Positions 1-3,808 of a stretch of 8,592 bases of DNA are shown one piece after another (within the stretch, counting starts at the first letter, position 1; each line of letters opens with the position of its first letter). Source of the DNA: Desulfurococcales archaeon (GTDB taxonomy: Archaea; Thermoproteota; Thermoprotei_A; Sulfolobales; AG1); contig JALXCO010000029.1 in assembly GCA_026990885.1 (NCBI GenBank), positions 1 to 8,592 on the forward strand. The letters are read 5' to 3'. The translations under genes and the position numbers were made by a program. The notes under the pieces are model-generated. The model ran no database searches, was not told where the DNA came from, and was given only the letters and a program-made list of their open reading frames with translations.

Positions 1-134
1 AGGGTGATCGTATTGTGATTAAGAAAGCTCTCGATCCGTTCCTCTTAGCGGCTAGAAAAAGAAAGTGGGCTTTCACTACAGTGGAGGAGTTTGAGGAGGA
101 GAGTGAGAGTGAGCAGGAGTACTGGAGTCAATAG
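1..134 (+). CDS. vapB: VapB-type antitoxin, AbrB/SpoVT fold (3' end only)
   Basis: Only the last 43 codons are inside the window (reading from base 3, TAG at 132-134). The visible part begins GDRIVIKKAL, which fits the last strand of an AbrB/SpoVT swapped-hairpin DNA-binding domain. It continues through KWAFTTVEEF into an acidic tail (EEESESEQEYWSQ), as expected for the toxin-wrapping C-terminus of VapB antitoxins. The stop lies inside the next gene, a PIN-domain toxin, in another frame, so the two are translationally coupled in the usual antitoxin-first order. VapB neutralises VapC and, with it, normally represses its own promoter, which would lie left of the window. The family call rests on a short fragment plus the neighbour; the acidic tail alone would not be decisive. 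Confidence 0.68.
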   Translation, partial: GDRIVIKKALDPFLLAARKRKWAFTTVEEFEEESESEQEYWSQ

Positions 135-609
135 CGTCGTCTCAGCACTCTTGGATTCAACCTATCTACTGCCAGTATTCGGCATAGCAGTAGAGGGAGT
201 TAGTGATGAAGCCCTACTTAGGCTACGCAGATTAGCTATCGAGAAGCTTGTAAGGTTATACTACTCCCCAATATCATTTATGGAAATCTTAGCAAAGATC
301 GCTAGAGAAGCTGTGAAGAGAGAAACAAGGCTTGAACCAGCTGAGGTAACCGATCTCATCAAGATTATTGAGGAAGCAGACTATCTAAAGCCTACCTACC
401 CCAATGCCCAGGCGTATGCCCTCGCCTATAAGATGAGGCTATTAGGCCACAAAGACATGATAGATAATATCCTCTACGCTACTGCATCCATCAAGGGGTT
501 AACATTTGTCACTATGGATCAATCACTCAAAAACTTCATACAGCGCCACAGAATAAAAGGTGCACACATACTAACGCACCACGAGCTACTCAGAGAACTA
601 GAAGCTTAG
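109..609 (+). CDS. vapC: PIN-domain ribonuclease toxin (VapC-like)
   Basis: A predicted Mg-dependent RNase of about 166 residues, slightly longer than typical VapC (120-150). Counting from the upstream TTG at 91, the four PIN acidic positions are visible: D22 in LLDSTYLLPVFG, E65 in SFMEILAKIA, D125 in the helix DMIDNILYATA, and D143 in FVTMDQSLK. GTG at 109 is preferred because GGAGG at 95-99 sits 9 nt before it. GTG at 103 is too close to that site, and TTG at 91 precedes it. The gene overlaps the antitoxin 3' end by 26 nt, so the pair forms a type II toxin-antitoxin operon. In known VapC proteins the substrate is tRNA or rRNA; the target here cannot be told. All catalytic residues are present, so it is probably active. 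It lies in the accessory half of the window. Confidence 0.85.
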   Translation: MSRSTGVNSVVSALLDSTYLLPVFGIAVEGVSDEALLRLRRLAIEKLVRLYYSPISFMEILAKIAREAVKRETRLEPAEVTDLIKIIEEADYLKPTYPNAQAYALAYKMRLLGHKDMIDNILYATASIKGLTFVTMDQSLKNFIQRHRIKGAHILTHHELLRELEA

Positions 610-777
610 GGAACACACAACTCAGAACTCCTCAGAGGGAATGACGTGCCAATACCAATTTCTACTACTAGAGATAAGTGATTTCGTTAATGAGTTGAGG
701 TATCCACCTACGTTAACGTATGGGACTGGGCTGATAAGCTATTTAGCACATATACCGAGTGGCTGATGAGGAACTGT

Positions 778-1266
778 TTAATCTAATTTCTTCTTTACTA
801 GGGATGACACTTCCTTCACCAGCTTCTCCACTCTTTTCTGAGCGGTAGCGACATCTTTTTCGATACACCAATCCTCGTAGAAGCAGACATGCATCTCGGT
901 CGCACTAGCCCAGGAGTCGTGCACCCATTCCCCAAGCTCATCCTCCAGCCTCCTCTTCCACTCCCAGAGCTCGCCGTGGCTAGTCAAACGCTTCCCATCT
1001 CTCAAGTAAGCGTAAGCCTTGACTGCGAGGGCGGCGGCACCCCAGAGCTTCTCAGCCGCCTGCCTTACATTGCCTTTACCCAGCTCCTCCCGGGCCTCCT
1101 CCAATAGGTCCTCGGCTGCCCCCACGTACTCCCTTACCCTATCCTTAGGGTCTAGGCCCTGGCTCAGAACCTCGACAAGGAACTCCTCAACGCTGAAGCC
1201 ATACTTCTCAGCCTCGTCCCTGATACGCCTGGCTAAGCGGCCCCGGATAAGTAGCGCCTCCGCCAA
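778..1266 (-). CDS. PaREP1 family protein (HEPN-like helical domain)
   Basis: 162 residues, nearly all helical. Residues 1-40 form a short arm (ARRIRDEAEKYGFSVEEFL, then LSQGLDP) like the N-terminal extension of many PaREP1 proteins. Residues 45-160 give the core pattern: paired helices around AAEKLWGAAALAVKAYA (70-86), a polar turn with H97, and the signature EMHVCFYEDWC (124-134). PaREP1 is an archaeal family often multiplied in Thermoproteales and placed by its helix pattern with HEPN proteins. I see no clean Rx4-6H nuclease motif (R89 and R93 lie 8 and 4 residues before H97), so RNase activity is not supported. The TTG start at 1266 is favoured because a TATA element at 1282-1292 puts transcription start at about the start codon. 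Arginine is largely CGN and isoleucine ATC, unlike the AGA/ATA-rich genes to the right, suggesting foreign origin. Function unknown. Confidence 0.8.
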   Translation of the reverse strand: MAEALLIRGRLARRIRDEAEKYGFSVEEFLVEVLSQGLDPKDRVREYVGAAEDLLEEAREELGKGNVRQAAEKLWGAAALAVKAYAYLRDGKRLTSHGELWEWKRRLEDELGEWVHDSWASATEMHVCFYEDWCIEKDVATAQKRVEKLVKEVSSLVKKKLD

Positions 1267-1281
1267 TCTTGGTGTCCCGAG

Positions 1282-1292
1282 AATAAAATATA
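1282..1292 (-). promoter_or_regulatory. TATA box of the PaREP1 gene
   Basis: On the minus strand the sequence reads TATATTTTATT, centred about 22-24 nt upstream of the TTG start at 1266. Archaeal transcription begins about 25-27 nt downstream of the TATA centre, so the message would begin at or within a few bases of the start codon (leaderless). No ribosome binding site is present, which agrees. Confidence 0.5.
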
Positions 1293-1457
1293 GGTTCCAC
1301 GGCTAAAAACGGCCGCAATGCCAGAGCAGGGCGTGGACATGGCTAACACTACGGAAAAGTAGCCTATCGGCAATCCCACAGGGCGGCTTACTGGAGCGGG
1401 ATGTAAAACCCTATATAGTACACTTAGGAGTGACGCGGTTATTTCCTGCGCACTCAT

Positions 1458-1476
1458 CCTTTAATAATAATAAAGG
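1458..1476. repeat. Inverted repeat, 6-bp arms CCTTTA/TAAAGG
   Basis: CCTTTA and TAAAGG flank the 7-nt spacer ATAATAA. The element is AT-rich and is followed directly by GGAGATGA, which resembles a ribosome binding site, but no convincing coding frame follows. It could be a promoter/operator element or a relic. Six-base arms can occur by chance. Confidence 0.3.
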
Positions 1477-1513
1477 AGATGAACGCTTGACTTCCGGCTT
1501 CCCGCTTCCTAGG

Positions 1514-1532
1514 CGGCCCTATATACGGGCCG
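1514..1532 (+). promoter_or_regulatory. TATA-like motif framed by inverted repeat CGGCCC/GGGCCG
   Basis: The 6-bp arms CGGCCC and GGGCCG enclose TATATAC, so a TATA box sits in the loop of a GC-rich dyad. Transcription from it would start near 1549, leaving a leader of about 37 nt that holds the ribosome binding site (GGAGGCG, 1572-1578) of the integrase fragment at 1586. A dyad over a TATA box would suit a repressor that blocks TBP. The arrangement is visible; the regulatory role is inferred. Confidence 0.35.
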
Positions 1533-1585
1533 GATGGTGGCTAGCAGGGTACAACCGAGGTAGACTACAATGGAGGCGAGAGTAT

Positions 1586-1912
1586 ATGTCACGAGTAAGA
1601 GGGAGGACCCTCGTAATCAAACGGATCAAAAACGAACCATACGTTTATAAGCGGTACAGGCACTGTTGAGTGATAGCTGCTAAGTACATCGGGCCGCTGG
1701 AGGAGATGGTGCGTATCTACCAAATCTACAAGTCTATGGGTAAGGTGGAGAAATTGAGTGAGAGAGGCTTGTGTCGTCTCGTTCGTACACTTCTAAAAGA
1801 GTATGAGAGGACGATAGATCGGGTCGTCGAGAAGCTCTATGTGCGTGTGGGTGTAGTTAGCTCAATGGGGAGTTGGGAGGACACTAATGGTGGTGGGCCC
1901 GCGGGGATTTGA
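1586..1912 (+). pseudogene. int: SSV-type integrase N-terminal fragment, int(N), broken by an in-frame TGA
   Basis: Two pieces lie in one frame, 1586-1669 and 1670-1912, separated only by TGA at 1667-1669. The start ATG 1586 has GGAGGCG 7 nt upstream. The N-terminal piece ends PYVYKRYRHC and the next begins VIAAKYIGPLEEMV. From memory, SSV1 integrase has YVYK, then 11 residues, then YVGPL in its N-terminal arm; here the same 11 positions separate YVYK and YIGPL, with the TGA in one of them, where SSV1 has Gly (GGA to TGA is one change). A helical segment follows, then the frame runs antisense into the 3' end of tRNA-Val and stops at a TGA made by the T-loop. SSV-type integrases carry attP inside the gene and split on insertion, leaving int(N) against the tRNA. 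The fragment lacks the whole tyrosine-recombinase catalytic domain, so it is inactive. Alternatively, the second piece could be translated alone from GTG 1670. Confidence 0.66.
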
Positions 1913-1935
1913 ACCCCGGACCTCCGCCGCGTGAG
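1891..1935. other. Putative attachment site (att core) in the tRNA-Val 3' half
   Basis: The integrase fragment reads directly into the 3' end of tRNA-Val, antisense, which is the geometry of SSV-type attL/attR junctions. There the core equals the downstream half of a tRNA gene (44 bp in SSV1, from memory). The limits given run from the encoded CCA to the anticodon loop and are inferred by analogy. The second copy needed to prove it is not in this window; I found no repeat of the T-arm sequence between 1 and 1890, so the other end should lie to the left. Confidence 0.45.
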
Positions 1936-1968
1936 GGCGGCGTCCTAACCGGGCTAGACGACGGGCCC
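1891..1968 (-). tRNA. tRNA-Val (anticodon CAC), CCA encoded
   Basis: The minus strand folds into a complete cloverleaf. The acceptor GGGCCCG pairs with CGGGCCC. The D-stem is GTCT/GGAC. The anticodon stem CCGCC/GGCGG encloses loop CTCACGC, so U33 is followed by CAC (positions 1933-1931), reading the valine codon GTG. The variable loop is AGGTC, and the T-stem CGGGG/CCCCG has loop TTCAAAT. The body is 75 nt (1968 to 1894) with discriminator A, and CCA is encoded at 1893-1891. There is no intron. All stems pair fully apart from one G-U in the D-stem, so the gene is intact despite serving as a likely integration site. Confidence 0.97.
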
Positions 1969-2002
1969 TGTTTGGTTCTCATTATTTTGATTTTGCTCGG
2001 GT

Positions 2003-2010
2003 TTTAATAA
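2003..2010 (-). promoter_or_regulatory. TATA box of tRNA-Val
   Basis: Minus-strand TTATTAAA lies 35-42 nt before the mature tRNA 5' end at 1968. Transcription start would be near 1981, giving a leader of about 13 nt to be removed by RNase P. The TATA box of the divergent deacylase lies only about 20 bp away. Confidence 0.5.
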
Positions 2011-2023
2011 GTTTAATTTCTGG

Positions 2024-2031
2024 TTATATAT
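2024..2031 (+). promoter_or_regulatory. TATA box of the deacylase gene
   Basis: TTATATAT is centred about 26 nt before GTG 2054. Transcription would begin at 2051-2055, so the message is probably leaderless. This makes TTG 2051 or GTG 2054 the natural start; no ribosome binding site precedes them. Confidence 0.6.
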
Positions 2032-2053
2032 TTCCGAACTCTATATTTGGTTG

Positions 2054-3661
2054 GTGTGCTCTATCGTGCTTGATGTTGTTATAAGGAATGGGATTATTGT
2101 TGATGGCTCAGGCTCTCCCCCATTTAGGGGTGATGTAGGCGTTAAGGGTGATTCTATCGTATCTATCGGTGACTTGAGCGGGGTTAGAGCTGAGAGGGTT
2201 ATAGACGCCTCGAACCTTGTGGTTTCTCCTGGATTTATAGATCTCCACAACCACAGCGATCTTGAGATCCTAGCGGTTCCGACAGCAGACAACTATATCA
2301 TGCAGGGCGTAACAACACTCGTAACAGGCAACTGCGGCTATTCTCCAGCACCAATAAGCGAGTTGAATAAGGATCTCTATCTAGCTAGAAGGAGAAGAAC
2401 TATAGAGGCTATAGGGGGCATTAGATGGAGAAGCTTCGAGGAGTATCTAGATGTGCTCGATAAATCGCCTAAAGCCACCAATATAGCACCCCTAATAGGG
2501 CATGGAGCTGTGAGAAGCTCAGTAATGGGTGCGGAGAACAGGGAGCCAACAGACAGAGAGCTGGGCGAGATGAGAGAGATCGTTGAGAAAGCAATGAGGT
2601 CAGGAGCTTTTGGGATCTCCACAGGCCTAATATATATCCCAGGAGTATTCGCCAAGAAACACGAGATCGTGGAGCTAGCCAGGGTATCGGCTAGATACGG
2701 GGGGATATATGCATCCCACATGAGGGATGAGGGAAACGGCCTCATAGACTCGATCATAGAAACAATATATGTCGGGCTAGAAAGCGGTGCAGGAGTAGAG
2801 ATATCACATCTAAAAGCCGCAGGCAGACCAGCGTGGGGCAATGTTTCTAGAGCACTTAGAGTTATAGAGGACTACGCTAGAAGAGGATACGACGTGAGCG
2901 CAGATGCGTACCCCTATACAGCGTCATCCACGGGCTTGGAGGCTATATTCCCGAGCTGGTCTAGGGAGGGTGGCGTATATAAGCTGATCGACAGGCTAAA
3001 GGATAGGGAAACATTCAATAGAATCATAAAGCACTTCGAGAGATCTGGAATAATGGATGAGCGCTACCTAGACTGGGGGCAGATATATATAGCAAGCTCA
3101 GAAACACATAGAGAGTTTGAGGGATTAAGCATACTCGAGATAGCTGAGCGGACAAACAGCGATCCTGTAGATGTGGCATCAAAGATCCTGATAGATGATC
3201 AGGGATCCACAACAATAATAATACACTCAATGTCAGAGGAAGACGTTAGGGAAGCAATCTCTCACCCGCTCGTGGCGATCAGCAGCGATGGTAGCGTGAG
3301 GAAGCCAGGCGAGGGGAAGCCGCACCCCAGAAATTATGGAACATACCCAAGAGTTCTAGGACGCTACGTCAGGGACCTCAAGCTAATAACACTAGAAGAG
3401 GCAATCAGGAAAATGACTAGCCTACCAGCTAGAAAACTCGGTCTATGGAACCGAGGCCTAATAAGGCCTGGATTCAAGGCGGACATAACGATCTTTAACC
3501 CATACACCGTAAACGATAGATCAACATTTCAAGACCCACACAAATATCCACAAGGAATAGAATACGTGCTGGTGAATGGAGAAGTAGTTGTTGATGAGGG
3601 AGAGCATACAGGGAAAACGCCGGGAAGGCTACTTAGAAAAAATACGATGAAAACATTATAG
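2054..3661 (+). CDS. N-acyl-D-amino-acid deacylase (D-aminoacylase family amidohydrolase)
   Basis: About 535 residues of an amidohydrolase-superfamily enzyme, the usual length for D-aminoacylases, which hydrolyse N-acyl-D-amino acids to a D-amino acid and a carboxylate with zinc. Numbering from TTG 2051, an N-terminal beta-sandwich strand (DVVIRNGIIVDGSG) precedes the barrel. Metal and catalytic positions are all visible: HNH at 66-68 in PGFIDLHNHSD, bridging C95 in GVTTLVTGNCG, H151 in GHGAVR, STGL at 190-193, H223 in ASHMRDE, H253 in ISHLKAAG, and D413 in SSDGS. The late family motif HPRNYGTYPRVLGRY (425-439) and the C-terminal sandwich (PGFKADITIFNP) are intact. Start: TATA spacing suggests leaderless initiation at TTG 2051 or GTG 2054. 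It stands alone, divergent from tRNA-Val. Substrate side chain and true D-stereospecificity cannot be read from sequence; some relatives are called dihydroorotase- or hydantoinase-like. Confidence 0.9.
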   Translation: MCSIVLDVVIRNGIIVDGSGSPPFRGDVGVKGDSIVSIGDLSGVRAERVIDASNLVVSPGFIDLHNHSDLEILAVPTADNYIMQGVTTLVTGNCGYSPAPISELNKDLYLARRRRTIEAIGGIRWRSFEEYLDVLDKSPKATNIAPLIGHGAVRSSVMGAENREPTDRELGEMREIVEKAMRSGAFGISTGLIYIPGVFAKKHEIVELARVSARYGGIYASHMRDEGNGLIDSIIETIYVGLESGAGVEISHLKAAGRPAWGNVSRALRVIEDYARRGYDVSADAYPYTASSTGLEAIFPSWSREGGVYKLIDRLKDRETFNRIIKHFERSGIMDERYLDWGQIYIASSETHREFEGLSILEIAERTNSDPVDVASKILIDDQGSTTIIIHSMSEEDVREAISHPLVAISSDGSVRKPGEGKPHPRNYGTYPRVLGRYVRDLKLITLEEAIRKMTSLPARKLGLWNRGLIRPGFKADITIFNPYTVNDRSTFQDPHKYPQGIEYVLVNGEVVVDEGEHTGKTPGRLLRKNTMKTL

Positions 3662-3758
3662 ATTTTAAAATACTAAATAACAATGGTGTGATGAGCGCTC
3701 TATCCAGAGAGTAGAATAAATGATCTGAAAAACCCCGGCTGAAAAACATAGAAACCAA

Positions 3759-3768
3759 CTTAAAGATA
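3759..3768 (+). promoter_or_regulatory. TATA-like element of the methyltransferase gene
   Basis: CTTAAAGATA lies about 45 nt before ATG 3809, so transcription would begin near 3790 with a leader of about 20 nt. That leader carries GGAG at 3796-3799, 9 nt before the ATG. Unlike the deacylase and PaREP1 genes, this gene would use ribosome-binding-site initiation. Confidence 0.4.
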
Positions 3769-3808
3769 TTTACTCTCCATACCTCTACTAGATCTGGAGC
3801 AGACACTA

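Larger units (their letters stand above)
1301..1585. other. Gene-free stretch of the accessory region
   Basis: I find no supportable gene here. The longer frames crossing it on both strands have no start signal and no family pattern. It contains a TATA-like CTATATAG (around 1411-1418), an AT-rich inverted repeat (1458-1476) and a GC-armed inverted repeat enclosing a TATA motif (1514-1532). The last probably serves the integrase fragment that follows. It may be decayed mobile-element DNA. Confidence 0.5.

Noticed and set aside
641..766. A 41-codon frame from ATG 641 to TGA 766 between the VapC and PaREP1 genes.
   Set aside because: It is short, resembles no family I know, and its only purine-rich site (GAGGGA) touches the ATG. 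It may be a relic; nothing else is visible in 610-777.
889..1306. Two plus-strand frames (889-1107 and 1019-1306) antisense to PaREP1.
   Set aside because: Low-complexity Pro/Ser/Leu-rich translations produced by the GC-rich opposite strand; the PaREP1 reading explains the region.
1233..1457. A 74-codon minus-strand frame overlapping the PaREP1 5' end.
   Set aside because: It is in another frame than PaREP1, covers the PaREP1 promoter, and has no family pattern; probably chance.
1430..1585. Extending the integrase fragment upstream to 1430 or to TTG 1487.
   Set aside because: The added residues match nothing, the distance from ATG 1586 to YVYK is close to that in SSV1 integrase, and a good ribosome binding site lies at 1572-1578.
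1667..1669. Selenocysteine or pyrrolysine-like recoding at the in-frame TGA.
   Set aside because: TGA would mean Sec, which is not known in Thermoprotei; no SECIS-like structure was evident, and the protein is not a redox enzyme. Gene decay is simpler.
2377..2841. Long minus-strand frame inside the deacylase, and similar ones inside the methyltransferase and PLP-enzyme genes (4474-4779, 5422-5754, 6560-6859).
   Set aside because: All are antisense shadows of genes with full family motifs and have no start signals.
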